64,000 nucleotides of DNA from Candidatus Gastranaerophilales bacterium (lineage in GTDB: Bacteria; Cyanobacteriota; Vampirovibrionia; Gastranaerophilales; Gastranaerophilaceae), in contig CAAGHI010000063.1 of assembly GCA_900769645.1 (NCBI GenBank), forward strand, positions 62,001 through 126,000, written 5' to 3'. Below, in pieces: positions 15,341 to 24,156 of this stretch; position 1 is the first letter of the stretch, and every line of letters begins with the position of its first letter. Under the pieces are notes generated by a model. That model saw only the letters and a list, made by a program, of their open reading frames with translations. It was not told the DNA's origin and searched no databases. The translations under genes and the position numbers were made by a program.

Positions 15341-16163
15341 TTTCCTCTTCCTTTTTCTCTTTATCTACGTAACAAAAAATTCTTCTTATAGCAACAGTAT
15401 GCCCGTTTGTTGAGTCTATTTCAACTTCAACAGCATTAATTTGGACGACATTCCCATCTGCTACGTCATAACGCTCCGGAATTACGGTTGTAAAGCGATG
15501 TAAGGAAGTTGTGTATTCCATTCCAATGACACTTTCCTTTGTGCCACAAAAGCCGGCGTCTGTAATATATCCCATGCTATTTATAATTTGTTCATCTGCG
15601 GTTTGAACGTGTGTGTGTGTGCCAAAAAATGCGCTAACACCAAGTTCTGAGCAAAATCTTGCAAAACAAATTTTTTCCGCAGTTGCCTCTGCATGAAAAT
15701 CAACAATTACAATTGGTGTAATCGCTTTAATGCGCTCGATTTCTTCTTTTACAACAGCCCATGGAGAATCCACGGGAGCCATAAATACTCGACCTAGTAC
15801 GTTTATGACGCCAATTTTTATACCATTAGGAAGTTCAAAAATTCGGCTACCTGTGCCGACTGTTCCATTAGGATAATTAATGGGGCGAACAAGTTTGTCA
15901 GCCCTATCGATGTAGTTAAAAATCTCTTTTTTATCCCAAATATGGTTTCCGGAAGTCATACAATCGATTCCATATTCTGAGATTTCATTGTAATTTTTTT
16001 CAGTTAGACCAAAACCGTGAGATGCATTTTCGACGTTTGCGATGATAAATTGTAAATCATTTTTGGTCTGTTTAGACAAATAATCTCGAACGGCAAACCT
16101 TCCAGGTCTGCCAACCATGTCGCCAAAAAATGTAATTTTTATTGTTTTATCATCACCAAACAT
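15330..16163 (-). CDS. ymdB: YmdB-family metallophosphoesterase (TIGR00282)
   Basis: A 277-residue two-metal phosphoesterase. F-F-G-D-M-V-G-R-P-G, N-V-E-N-A-S-H-G-F-G, T-S-G-N-H-I-W-D, D-F-H-A-E-A-T and F-G-T-H-T-H-V-Q are the family blocks. Homologues hydrolyse 2',3'- and 3',5'-cyclic nucleotides and influence RNase Y-dependent RNA levels and biofilm genes. It follows rny here as in many Firmicutes, so the association extends to this lineage. AGGA precedes the ATG by seven bases. The C-terminus is Lys/Glu-rich. Confidence 0.92.
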   Translation of the reverse strand: MFGDDKTIKITFFGDMVGRPGRFAVRDYLSKQTKNDLQFIIANVENASHGFGLTEKNYNEISEYGIDCMTSGNHIWDKKEIFNYIDRADKLVRPINYPNGTVGTGSRIFELPNGIKIGVINVLGRVFMAPVDSPWAVVKEEIERIKAITPIVIVDFHAEATAEKICFARFCSELGVSAFFGTHTHVQTADEQIINSMGYITDAGFCGTKESVIGMEYTTSLHRFTTVIPERYDVADGNVVQINAVEVEIDSTNGHTVAIRRIFCYVDKEKKEEENEK

Positions 16164-16176
16164 TGTTTTATCCTCT

Positions 16177-16255
16177 GTGAGTGGTGAATTGTGAATAGTG
16201 AGTAGTCATTTCAATATGTAATCGACTTTTCACTATTCACTTCTCACTTTTCACT
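16177..16255. repeat. Inverted repeat between rny and ymdB
   Basis: GTGAATAGTGAG and its complement CTCAC/CTATTCAC flank an A/T-rich loop. The hairpin may modulate readthrough or stabilise the RNA 3' end between rny and ymdB; no T run follows on the minus strand. Confidence 0.5.
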
Positions 16256-17775
16256 TATTTAGCTATTTCCGTTGTGCGGAATTCTCGAACTACTGTTACT
16301 CTGATTTGTCCAGGGTAATCAAGTTCTGTTTCAATTCGTTTTGCAACATCACGAGCAAGTTTTTGTGATGCCAAATCATCAAATTTTTCCGATTCTACAA
16401 TAATTCTAACTTCACGTCCTGCTTGAACTGCAAATGACTGTTTAATTCCACTGAAACTGTTTACGATTTCTTCGATTTTTTGAAGTCGTTTGATGTAAAT
16501 TTCCAATGTATCACGTCTTGCCCCAGGTCTGCCGGCCGAAATTGCATCGGCAACTTTTACAAGAACAGCTTCAATTGTATTTGCTACAACATCGTCATGG
16601 TGGGCTTCAATTGCATGAATAACTTCCGGTCTTTCGCCGTATCTTGACGCAATTTCAACTCCTAATTGAATGTGTGTTCCTTCTTGTGTTTGATCAACCG
16701 CTTTTCCGATATCGTGAAGAAGCCCTGCACGTTTGGCAATTTTCTCGTTAGCACCGATTTCAGCAGCAAGCATGCCCGCAATGTGTCCGACTTCGAGCGA
16801 GTGTTTCAATACATTTTGACCGTAACTTGTTCTGTAATAAAGACGTCCAAGGGTTTTGATAAGCTCTTTATTTAAGCCCATAACGCCCATTTCAAGAGCT
16901 GCGTTTTCGCCTTCTTCCCAGATTTTTTTATCAATTTCTTCTTGTGCTTTTTCAACCATTTCTTCAATTCGAACAGGGTGAATACGACCGTCTACAATAA
17001 GTTTTTCCAATGCAAGTTTTGCAATCTCACGTCTTACAGGATCAAAACTTGATAAAACAACAGCTTCCGGAGTATCATCAATAATTAAATCAACACCAGT
17101 CAAAGTTTCCAAAGCTCTGATATTACGGCCTTCTCGACCGATTATACGACCTTTCATCTCATCATTTGGAAGAGCTACGACTGAGACAGTTGTTTCTACG
17201 ACTTGCTCAATCATACATCTCTGCATAGTTGTTGATAGAATTTCTTTTGCTTTTTCCAAAGATGTTTCTTTTATTTTTGCTTCGTTTTCACGAATTAATT
17301 GCATTTGTTCTTGCGCCAAATCGTGTTTAAGCTGTTCTAATAGCATTGTTTTGGCATCTTCTGCAGACATGCCTGAAATTCTTTCCAATTCAGTTGTTTG
17401 CTTTTGCACAATTTCTGCCAAATAATCTTCTTTTTCAAGAAGTTCGTCTATTTTTCGTTGAGCTTGAAGGTCTTTTTCTGTATATTCTTGAATTTTATCT
17501 TCAAGCATGTCTTCACGTTTTGCTAATTTTTGTTCTTGTCTTGCTAGTTCTTGACGTCTTTCTCTTTCTTCTTCGTTAAGTTTTTCTCTGTCATCTTGAA
17601 GTTCTTCAATTGCTTTAATTTTTGCTTCTTTTAGGAGCAGTTTTTCTTTTTCAATAAGAGCTTTTCTGTCTTTTTCTACGGAATGAATGACAGCTTTAGT
17701 TTTGCTTTGCTGGACAAACAGCGCTGCGATTAGTGCTATTACCGCAATAATCGCAATAATCAATAAAAAGTCCAT
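16255..17775 (-). CDS. rny: Ribonuclease Y
   Basis: Membrane-anchored endoribonuclease that starts mRNA decay; 506 residues. An N-terminal membrane helix (F-L-L-I-I-A-I-I-A-V-I-A-L-I-A-A-L-F-V) leads to a coiled coil of about 150 residues, a KH domain (G-R-I-I-G-R-E-G-R-N-I-R), and an HD domain with L-L-H-D-I-G-K and H-H-D-D. Order and length match RNase Y. AGGATAAGG lies upstream of the ATG. It leads the rny-ymdB-PHP group. No sign of truncation. Confidence 0.96.
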   Translation of the reverse strand: MDFLLIIAIIAVIALIAALFVQQSKTKAVIHSVEKDRKALIEKEKLLLKEAKIKAIEELQDDREKLNEEERERRQELARQEQKLAKREDMLEDKIQEYTEKDLQAQRKIDELLEKEDYLAEIVQKQTTELERISGMSAEDAKTMLLEQLKHDLAQEQMQLIRENEAKIKETSLEKAKEILSTTMQRCMIEQVVETTVSVVALPNDEMKGRIIGREGRNIRALETLTGVDLIIDDTPEAVVLSSFDPVRREIAKLALEKLIVDGRIHPVRIEEMVEKAQEEIDKKIWEEGENAALEMGVMGLNKELIKTLGRLYYRTSYGQNVLKHSLEVGHIAGMLAAEIGANEKIAKRAGLLHDIGKAVDQTQEGTHIQLGVEIASRYGERPEVIHAIEAHHDDVVANTIEAVLVKVADAISAGRPGARRDTLEIYIKRLQKIEEIVNSFSGIKQSFAVQAGREVRIIVESEKFDDLASQKLARDVAKRIETELDYPGQIRVTVVREFRTTEIAK

Positions 17776-17984
17776 AAAGTTTTATACCTTATCCTTTTCT
17801 ATTTTTTAATAATACACGCAATGCTCGATACATATATCCTATCGAGCCACAATCTATTTTGAATATTAAGTTGATTTTATTGCATATATTTCCAAAAAAT
17901 ATTTACCTATACTACATCTGACTATATTTTAGCATAATTATGTGTTTTTGTATAGTAGATATTTATTTTTTGATACATATACTA

Positions 17985-18026
17985 ATTAAAAAATAAACCC
18001 TCACCATATTTTGGTTTGGGCTTATT
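17985..18026 (-). terminator. Terminator of the unknown protein gene at 18031
   Basis: On the minus strand AATAAGCCC pairs with GGGTTTATT around a second stem (ACCA/TGGT), followed by TTTTTT. Confidence 0.8.
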
Positions 18027-18030
18027 TTAT

Positions 18031-18816
18031 TTATTGTTCTTTTAAAATTTGTTTTGCAATTTTTTTATTTTCGACAGTAACTACTTTTTTTATTACAGAT
18101 TTCTTTTTAGCTTCAGCTTGAATAGTTTTTACTTTTTCAACCCAACCTACCGACCTTCCAAACTCTGGTGCTAATTTATCTGCCTTTTTCGCTTTCAGAC
18201 CAACAAAAAGTCTATCAAATATATTTAATTTACCAGCTTTTTTAACAATTTTTTTTGAAAGCTGATCAAACAAAGCTCCATCAATCAATTGAGGATCTCC
18301 GATTTTGGCTAATTTTTGCACAAATCTTTGTAACTGTTCCAGATGTGAATAATTCAGCTTGCTTAAATCTGTCATTCCATAATTAATATCATTTTGCTCA
18401 ACGCCTTTTGGCATAGAATAAACAGGTTCAAAAATATCAATTAATCCATCACAGGGAATACCTGTATCTGTTGAGCAGCTAGAAAAACTTATAAAATGAA
18501 GTTTTGTATCTGTGGCTGTATTTTTAATAATTGATTCTTTACCATTTGTTGTCAAAACAGTTTTAGGGTGAAACCGATTCATTACTTCTTTTATTAATTC
18601 TTTTGTGTTTTCACCAATAGACTTAATTCTTCTTATCTCAGCAGGTTCTATTTTTTCAACATTATGATTAAACATGTCCACAACCTGCTTTATGGAATTT
18701 TGAGTTGCAGCATCAATTAATTTTATAAATGACTTATCTACACAACCATTAAAAGAAATTTGAGCACTTCTTTGGCTATTATTATGTGGCGCTGCATTAA
18801 TTGCACTTATATTCAC
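18031..18816 (-). CDS. Unknown protein with N-terminal I-S-F-N-G motif (261 aa)
   Basis: Not recognised. It begins M-N-I-S-A-I-N-A-A-P-H and reaches I-S-F-N-G at residues 20-24; similar openings occur at 29984, 34380 and 62414. The rest is soluble and helical with many Lys near the C-terminus (K-K-V-V-T-V-E-N-K-K-I-A-K). A central block F-S-S-C-S-T-D-T-G-I-P-C-D-G-L holds three Cys. There is no classical signal peptide or membrane segment. AAGGAG ten bases upstream fixes the start. It stands alone with its own terminator. Confidence 0.7.
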   Translation of the reverse strand: MNISAINAAPHNNSQRSAQISFNGCVDKSFIKLIDAATQNSIKQVVDMFNHNVEKIEPAEIRRIKSIGENTKELIKEVMNRFHPKTVLTTNGKESIIKNTATDTKLHFISFSSCSTDTGIPCDGLIDIFEPVYSMPKGVEQNDINYGMTDLSKLNYSHLEQLQRFVQKLAKIGDPQLIDGALFDQLSKKIVKKAGKLNIFDRLFVGLKAKKADKLAPEFGRSVGWVEKVKTIQAEAKKKSVIKKVVTVENKKIAKQILKEQ

Positions 18817-18903
18817 TTTATTCTCCTTTGATAACTTATTACCTTGCAGCCCTTCTTCTTAAATAAGTGGGGCGAAAGTATCGCCCCATCAAAATATTAT
18901 ATA

Positions 18904-19437
18904 TTAATATTGCAACATAGAAACGATTTTTGGAGAATCAACAAGTTTATCTCTTCCGTTTAGTGCTGTTAATTCGATTAAAAATGCTGTACCCACAAGA
19001 TTTGCTCCAGCTTTTTTAACAAGTTTGCATGCCGCTTCTGCTGTACCGCCTGTTGCAAGCAAATCATCTACAACAAGAACATTTGCACCTTGCGGGAAAG
19101 CGTCTTGGTGAATTTCGATTTTATCAGTACCATATTCAAGTGCATATTCTTGCGAATAAGTCGCAGCCGGCAACTTATTTGGTTTTCTAACCGGAACAAA
19201 TCCAATTCTCATCTTGTATGCCATTGGCATGCCCAAGATAAATCCACGACTTTCAATACCCGCAATATAATCGATTTTTACATCTTTAAATTGTTCACAA
19301 AGATAGTCCACAATTACTCTTAAAGTTTCTGCATCTTTCAACGCTGTTGTTATATCTCTAAAAATAATTCCTTCTTTTGGAAAATCTTTTATATCTCTGA
19401 TTTTGCTTTTAACATCAATAATAGTCTGTGTTGCCAT
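18904..19437 (-). CDS. apt: Adenine phosphoribosyltransferase
   Basis: Purine salvage enzyme converting adenine and PRPP to AMP; 177 residues. F-P-K-E-G-I-I-F-R-D-I-T near residue 18, G-I-E-S-R-G-F-I-L-G, and the PRPP loop V-L-V-V-D-D-L-L-A-T-G-G-T-A are diagnostic. AGGAG precedes the ATG, which directly follows the stop of the glycosyltransferase gene, suggesting one transcript. Confidence 0.96.
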   Translation of the reverse strand: MATQTIIDVKSKIRDIKDFPKEGIIFRDITTALKDAETLRVIVDYLCEQFKDVKIDYIAGIESRGFILGMPMAYKMRIGFVPVRKPNKLPAATYSQEYALEYGTDKIEIHQDAFPQGANVLVVDDLLATGGTAEAACKLVKKAGANLVGTAFLIELTALNGRDKLVDSPKIVSMLQY

Positions 19438-20919
19438 TTATTTTTCTCCTTTTTTGCTATTTATATTAAAGTTGATTTTATCTGAAAGTTTCAAATCTCC
19501 GTAAAATGCCTTTTCAGCAAGGATTTGTTTAAGTTTTTCTCTATATTTTTCGGTGTATTCTTTTGTATATTCTTTAGTTTTTTCAAGTTCTTTTCTAATG
19601 AAATCTTTGATACTTGCTTCTTCTTCTTGAACAAGACCGTGAGCGGTTTTACCCCAGTTCATATCTTTTTTCATGAATAATATCTTGAAGCAGATATAAA
19701 GAACGAGCGGAAACCATATTATAAGAAGATAAACAGATGTCTGTAATGCCTCAAATGTCGCATCTAGTCTTGGCATGTAATCATAACGTCTCAAGGCATA
19801 TCTTGCTGCTGTGAAGAACCCAAATCCGATTAAACATCCGATAAAGATTGATGAATAGAGCATGTGTGGAGGTGCTTGTTTTGCAACAACTTTAAAACCT
19901 CGGATTAGAATTTCCATCAAAAACCACCCTGGCATGATGAATTCTGAAATGTATGCCATCATATCTAAGCCCGCACGAAGTGACATATCACGAGAACATA
20001 GCGCCGCTCCCGAGTATTCCAAATAGCGTCTGATTGTACCTTCTAGCCATCTTCTTCTTTGTCTGTAAAGCGGTCTTAAATATATAATGCCTTCCTCATA
20101 AACCACTGCATCTGGGCAAAATCTGATATCCCAACCTTTTATGTGCATTCTTGTCGACATATCTAAGTCGTCAACAATTGTATAGTTATTCCAGCCGCCG
20201 ATATCTTCAATTGCTTGGCGTTTTAAAAGTTCGCCGTTTCCACGAAGTTCAACAGCGCCCTTTACGGAGTCTCTTCCGACCTGAAAATAAGTATCTAGCG
20301 TGTATTCATTGTTTTGACACCTTGTTAATATATTCACGTTTTTGTTGCGGATAACTTTTCTTGCTTGAACTCCGCCAACGTCTTTGGGCTCAAGGTGCGG
20401 AATAAGTTTTGATAAAAAGTCCGGCTCAACTGTTGCGTCAGCATCAAATACAAGAATTGCTTCACCTTTTGCTATTTTGAATGCGTCGTTTAAAACTGCG
20501 GATTTCCCTGGGAAAGCGTCTTGTGGACGGATTAGCGCTGTAACTTTTTCGTATCTTGCTTCCAAATCTTTTATGACTGAGGCTGTGTTGTCGGTGCTTC
20601 TATCGTCGATTACAATGATTTCAAAGTTTTCGTAATCCATGCCTAAAATATTTCGAACAGTGTTTCCGATAACAGATTCTTCGTCATGTGCCGGAATTAG
20701 AATCGATACAAATGGTTTGTAATTTTCATTTATAACCTGTGGATATTTTTGTAATTTTCTTTTTTGTAATTTGTATGAAAGGTTCATGAACAGTACGTAA
20801 ATGGACATTAGCACACATAAAATTGCAAGTCCCCATACCGTATTAAAGTAGCTCTGAAAGATGTATATAAAAACTCCAAGTCCAAAAACAATGGTAAATA
20901 GTAAAATTCTTTCTTTCAT
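19438..20919 (-). CDS. Membrane glycosyltransferase family 2 (processive, BcsA/PgaC-like)
   Basis: A 493-residue inner-membrane enzyme. Two N-terminal membrane helices are followed by a GT-A domain with V-S-I-L-I-P-A-H-D-E-E, V-I-D-D-R-S-T-D-N, the D-A-D triad (V-F-D-A-D-A-T), D-D-L-D-M-S, and R-Q-R-R-R-W-L-E-G, the Q-x2-R-W motif of processive synthases. Three or four membrane helices follow, then a Lys/Glu-rich coiled tail of about 80 residues. Cellulose or poly-GlcNAc synthases are the nearest kinds; the product cannot be told, and no PilZ domain is attached. I prefer ATG 20919 to 20925 because GGGAG is seven bases before the former. Confidence 0.85.
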   Translation of the reverse strand: MKERILLFTIVFGLGVFIYIFQSYFNTVWGLAILCVLMSIYVLFMNLSYKLQKRKLQKYPQVINENYKPFVSILIPAHDEESVIGNTVRNILGMDYENFEIIVIDDRSTDNTASVIKDLEARYEKVTALIRPQDAFPGKSAVLNDAFKIAKGEAILVFDADATVEPDFLSKLIPHLEPKDVGGVQARKVIRNKNVNILTRCQNNEYTLDTYFQVGRDSVKGAVELRGNGELLKRQAIEDIGGWNNYTIVDDLDMSTRMHIKGWDIRFCPDAVVYEEGIIYLRPLYRQRRRWLEGTIRRYLEYSGAALCSRDMSLRAGLDMMAYISEFIMPGWFLMEILIRGFKVVAKQAPPHMLYSSIFIGCLIGFGFFTAARYALRRYDYMPRLDATFEALQTSVYLLIIWFPLVLYICFKILFMKKDMNWGKTAHGLVQEEEASIKDFIRKELEKTKEYTKEYTEKYREKLKQILAEKAFYGDLKLSDKINFNINSKKGEK

Positions 20920-21066
20920 CTGCATACTCCCATTTGGTTACCTAAACATTATATCAAAACCATGAAATTTTGCCCAAAATAAGTCAAAAATCATTACTTT
21001 TTGTAAAACAAATTCCTACATTTATACGTTTTATATGTAAAAAAGTGTTAAAAAACGTTAAAAGGC

Positions 21067-21094
21067 TTGATTTTCAAAAAGGATTGGTTATAAT
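21067..21094 (+). promoter_or_regulatory. Promoter of the HU gene
   Basis: TTGATT (21067-21072) and TATAAT (21089-21094), spacer 16. Confidence 0.75.
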
Positions 21095-21127
21095 AAATTT
21101 TGTACAAAAAGAAGAAGGAGTTTTGTG

Positions 21128-21403
21128 ATGAACAAAGAAGAATTAGTACAAGAAATCGCTAAAAAAGCAAGTGTTACTCAAAAAGAAGCTGCTGAAGTTT
21201 TGGGCGCTTTGATTGAAACAGTTCAAAAAACAGTTGCAAAAGGTAAAAAAGTTACATTGGTAGGCTTTGGTACTTTTGAAGCTAGAAAAAGAGCTGCTAG
21301 AATCGGTCGTAACCCACAAACTGGTAAAGAATTGAAAATTGCAGCGACAACAGTTCCAGCATTCTCAGCAGGTAAAAAATTCAAAGATGCTGTAAACAAA
21401 TAG
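21128..21403 (+). CDS. hup: DNA-binding protein HU
   Basis: A 91-residue nucleoid protein that bends DNA as a dimer. M-N-K-E-E-L-V-Q-E-I-A at the start, V-G-F-G-T-F-E-A-R-K-R-A-A-R, and the arm G-R-N-P-Q-T-G-K-E-L-K-I then V-P-A-F-S-A-G-K-K-F-K are full-length HU. AAGGAG seven bases before ATG 21128 decides against GTG 21125. Its own promoter and terminator flank it. Confidence 0.97.
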   Translation: MNKEELVQEIAKKASVTQKEAAEVLGALIETVQKTVAKGKKVTLVGFGTFEARKRAARIGRNPQTGKELKIAATTVPAFSAGKKFKDAVNK

Positions 21404-21425
21404 TTCTTTGAACTTCAAAATCTTA

Positions 21426-21456
21426 GAAAATGCACTTCGAAAGAGGTGCATTTTTT
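21426..21456 (+). terminator. Terminator after HU
   Basis: AAATGCACTT pairs with AGGTGCATTT, followed by a T run. Confidence 0.9.
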
Positions 21457-21464
21457 GTTGTTGG

Positions 21465-21493
21465 TTGAAATGTTTATGAAAATATGGTAAAAT
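21465..21493 (+). promoter_or_regulatory. Promoter of pilin locus B
   Basis: TTGAAA (21465-21470) and TAAAAT (21488-21493), spacer 17. The identical hexamer pair and spacing precede pilin locus C. Confidence 0.75.
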
Positions 21494-21524
21494 GAGTATG
21501 TATATGAAAAAGAAAGGAAGAATT

Positions 21525-22414
21525 ATGCAAGAAGATTTGAGAAGAGTGCTCGGGGGGGGGGCAAGCGTCACGGGGTACGTGGAAATTCCGCAGCTAGGAA
21601 GCTAGGAAGTGAAGCAGCTAAGCAAAATTGTTATTCTGAAATGGAACAGCTGCTTTCAGTCGTCATTCCGAACGCTAGCGAAGGAATCCAGCTTATTGAT
21701 AAACAAAACAAATCACAAGGAGAAAGAAAGGATAACTTAACCGAAATGGTCTTTTCACTTAAACACGCCGCATTTACATTGGCTGAGGTTTTAATTACTC
21801 TCGGCATTATCGGTGTTGTTGCAGCTTTGACAATTCCTAATATTATTAAACACTATCAAAACAAAGTCACTGTTACCAAACTTCAAAAAGCTTATTCAAT
21901 TTTAAACCAAGCTTTTCGTCAATCTGAAAATGATAACGGGTCTTCTGAATTTTGGCAAGAAACCCCAGAAATTTCAGCTCAGGACTATTTTGAAAAATAC
22001 TGGAAACCTTACTTAAAAGAACCAAAACTTTGTCAAACATATCAAGAATGCGGTTATGTAAGCTGGAAACCATATATAGCACTGAATGGTTCGTCTGTTG
22101 CTATGTCGCTAGATTCTGCAAGGGTAAAAATTAAAACAATTGATGATGTTTTTTATTTATTTACAGAGGCGACGACAAATTCTGAAGGAAAACTTGTTCC
22201 ATTTAGAAATGTCTATATTGATATAAATGGTGCTAAAGCTCCAAATAAATTTGGGGAAGATGTTTTTATTTTTAATAGAGTTATAGGAAAAGGTATAATG
22301 CCTGAATGCTATTATTGCTCATACAATTCATTGACCGCTAATTGTAATCGAAAATCTAATGGAGCATATTGCGCTGCTCGAATTATGGCTGATGGGTGGA
22401 AGATTAAGTATTAA
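21525..22414 (+). CDS. Type IV prepilin-like gene B with out-of-frame G10 tract
   Basis: AAAGGAAG and ATG 21525 start a frame M-Q-E-D-L-R-R-V-L-G-G-G-A that stops at 21603. With 11 or 8 G instead of ten the start joins the pilin frame, which has no stop from the tract to 22414, giving about 296 residues. The leader is unusually long, about 80 residues, and includes sequence resembling intergenic repeats. The mature part starts H-A-A then F-T-L-A-E-V-L-I-T-L-G-I-I-G, the N-terminal pilin helix, and later has Y-I-D-I-N-G-A-K-A-P-N-K-F-G-E-D-V-F. Four Cys near the end (Y-Y-C-S-Y to G-A-Y-C-A) may form disulfides. An in-frame ATG at 21641 exists without a ribosome site. As assembled, pilin B should not be made from its proper start. 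Confidence 0.85.
21552..21561 (+). repeat. Poly-G tract (10 G) in pilin B leader
   Basis: Ten G between AGAAGAGTGCTC and CAAGCGTCACG. These flanks match loci A and C almost base for base. The tract is nine codons after the ATG. Confidence 0.95.
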
Positions 22415-22440
22415 TAAAAAAGGTGGGATATTCCCACCTT
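22415..22440 (-). terminator. Terminator of the flavin reductase gene
   Basis: AAGGTGGGA and TCCCACCTT are separated by two bases; on the minus strand a T run follows. It may also end the pilin B transcript. Confidence 0.85.
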
Positions 22441-23068
22441 ATCTGATAAAGTTTGTTAGGATTTTGTCCTCTGTTTGAGGGTGGTCAATTCCTGATTTTT
22501 TGCCGGCTTCAATGCATTTTAAAAGCCATGCCATATTATTTCCGAGCACACGCATGATTTGTAGACCTTCCAAGTCTTTTCTGACATCGTCAGATGAATT
22601 TTGTCTGCCGTGCACCATACACCAATAATTTGAAGAAACAACCGGCATTTGATTTATAGTAAAATGTTTTGTGATAGCATCAAGTGATGCAGTTGTTCCG
22701 GCACGTCTTGCAGAAACTATTGCAGCTGCCGGTTTGAATGCGAAATATTTGCTTCCGGCATAAAAGACTCTATCCATTACGGACAAAAGTCTGCCTGCTG
22801 GGTGTGCATAATAAACAGGAGAACCAAAAACAAAGCCGTCTGCGGTTTTAGCTTTTTCGATAATTTCGTTTACGATATCGTCTTTAAACACGCAACCTTC
22901 AATTTTTCTGCAAGCTCCGCAACCGCCGCAATCCTTGATTTCTTTATTTCCGATTTGGATAATTTCTGTTTCAATACCGTTTTTGTTAAGTGCACCTGCA
23001 ACTTCTTCAAGTGCTGTAAATGTGCAACCCTGTTCATTTGAACTTCCGTTTACAAGTAAAACTTTCAT
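22439..23068 (-). CDS. NADPH-dependent FMN reductase / iron-sulfur flavoprotein family
   Basis: A 209-residue flavodoxin-fold protein. The FMN phosphate loop is V-N-G-S-S-N-E-Q-G-C-T; K-D-C-G-G-C-G-A-C-R-K-I-E-G-C follows near residue 47, a Cys cluster as in iron-sulfur flavoproteins, and F-G-S-P-V-Y-Y-A-H-P-A-G is the second flavin contact. It probably moves electrons to an unknown acceptor or reduces quinones or nitro compounds. AAGGAGG stands seven bases before the ATG. It is a single-gene unit convergent with pilin B. Confidence 0.87.
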   Translation of the reverse strand: MKVLLVNGSSNEQGCTFTALEEVAGALNKNGIETEIIQIGNKEIKDCGGCGACRKIEGCVFKDDIVNEIIEKAKTADGFVFGSPVYYAHPAGRLLSVMDRVFYAGSKYFAFKPAAAIVSARRAGTTASLDAITKHFTINQMPVVSSNYWCMVHGRQNSSDDVRKDLEGLQIMRVLGNNMAWLLKCIEAGKKSGIDHPQTEDKILTNFIR

Positions 23069-23116
23069 AATAAACCTCCTTGAATTTATTGTATATCAAA
23101 AATAAATTATTCTGTT

Positions 23117-23200
23117 CCCCTCACCCGCATTTGCTCACGATTGTTCGCAAAGAACTGCCCCCTCGCCCCTAGGTGGGCGAGGGGGTAGACTTCGTAATTT
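23117..23200. repeat. Dispersed intergenic repeat, family 2, copy 1
   Basis: Begins CCCCTCACCCG, contains the hairpin CCCCTCGCCCC / GGGCGAGGGG and ends GACTTCGTAATT. Order and end sequences match the copy at 35070-35154. It is more GC-rich than its surroundings. Confidence 0.75.
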
Positions 23201-23212
23201 AATTAGTCATAC

Positions 23213-23245
23213 AAAAAGCAATTTGAGTATATCAAATTGCTTTTT
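23213..23245. terminator. Terminator downstream of the radical SAM gene
   Basis: AAAAAGCAATTTGA pairs with TCAAATTGCTTTTT; U-rich on both strands. It lies 43 bases past the radical SAM stop. Confidence 0.85.
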
Positions 23246-23287
23246 ATAATCTAGGAAAAGCCGGCATTAAGATTTAATTTATTATGT

Positions 23288-24109
23288 TTATTTGTCAAGA
23301 AGCAATTTATGGCCGGCATAGAAATCTGTATATTTTATGCTGTTTTGATTGCAATATCTCTCGATTTCTGCGGAGATTTCATCAAAATATTGCGAATTCT
23401 TTTTGTTATAAATGTCATCATATATTGTTTTATAGATTGGAAAATTCTTTTCTATAAAATTGAACATGTTTGTTTTGAAACTCGTTCTGAGATTTAGTTT
23501 GTCGAACCAATACTCATCTACGTAATCTTTTGTTGTTTCAATAATCTGTTTGAAATCAGTTATTTCAGGAATTATCGGGGCAACAAAAGCAACCGTCCTA
23601 ATTCCATTTTCTCGCAAAATTTTTAATGTTTCAAGTCTTTCTGCAACAGTTGATGATTTTAATTCTAAATTTTTTCTAATACTTTCGTCTAATATGCTCA
23701 AAGATATGACTATTTCTACATTTTTCATTTTTTTGAACAAATCAATATCTCTTAACACAAGTTTAGATTTCGTAACAACAGAAATATGTGTTTCTGCGCA
23801 AACGAGCTGTTCCATGATTTTTCTGGTAATTTTGTATGTTTCTTCATACTTGTTGTAAGGATCAGTAACCGTTCCAATCATGAGTTTTTTGTGTTTTAGC
23901 TTGAAAATATTAATTCTTTTTCGGGTTTGTTTGACGTCAAGAAAATCTCCCCAAGGTTCTGAATGCTTGCTAAAACCGACCATATAAGCCGCATAGCAAT
24001 ACAGACACTTGTTTGGGCAACCAACATACGGATTAATTACGTAGTCGATTTCTTCAAGTTTGGTTTTAGTAAGATAGTCTTTAACCCTTTTTTGCTCATC
24101 TATTCGCAT
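23288..24109 (-). CDS. Radical SAM protein, spore-photoproduct-lyase-like subfamily
   Basis: A 273-residue radical SAM enzyme. C-P-N-K-C-L-Y-C-Y-A near residue 31 is the C-x3-C-x2-C [4Fe-4S] motif. The preceding N-P-Y-V-G and downstream I-G-T-V-T-D-P-Y-N-K-Y-E and V-V-T-K-S-K-L-V-L-R-D are typical of the SplB-like group (Rv2578c type) found outside spore formers. Substrate unknown. It has no Shine-Dalgarno sequence. Instead TTGACA-17-TAATAT ends six bases before the ATG, predicting a leaderless transcript. Confidence 0.87.
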   Translation of the reverse strand: MRIDEQKRVKDYLTKTKLEEIDYVINPYVGCPNKCLYCYAAYMVGFSKHSEPWGDFLDVKQTRKRINIFKLKHKKLMIGTVTDPYNKYEETYKITRKIMEQLVCAETHISVVTKSKLVLRDIDLFKKMKNVEIVISLSILDESIRKNLELKSSTVAERLETLKILRENGIRTVAFVAPIIPEITDFKQIIETTKDYVDEYWFDKLNLRTSFKTNMFNFIEKNFPIYKTIYDDIYNKKNSQYFDEISAEIERYCNQNSIKYTDFYAGHKLLLDK

Positions 24110-24115
24110 AAATAG

Positions 24116-24144
24116 ATATTACAAGTTTTTCTTTTGAATGTCAA
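24116..24144 (-). promoter_or_regulatory. Promoter with leaderless geometry for the radical SAM gene
   Basis: On the minus strand TTGACA (24144-24139), a 17-base spacer, then TAATAT (24121-24116), six bases, then ATG at 24109. Confidence 0.8.
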
Positions 24145-24156
24145 TAGCACTGATAT

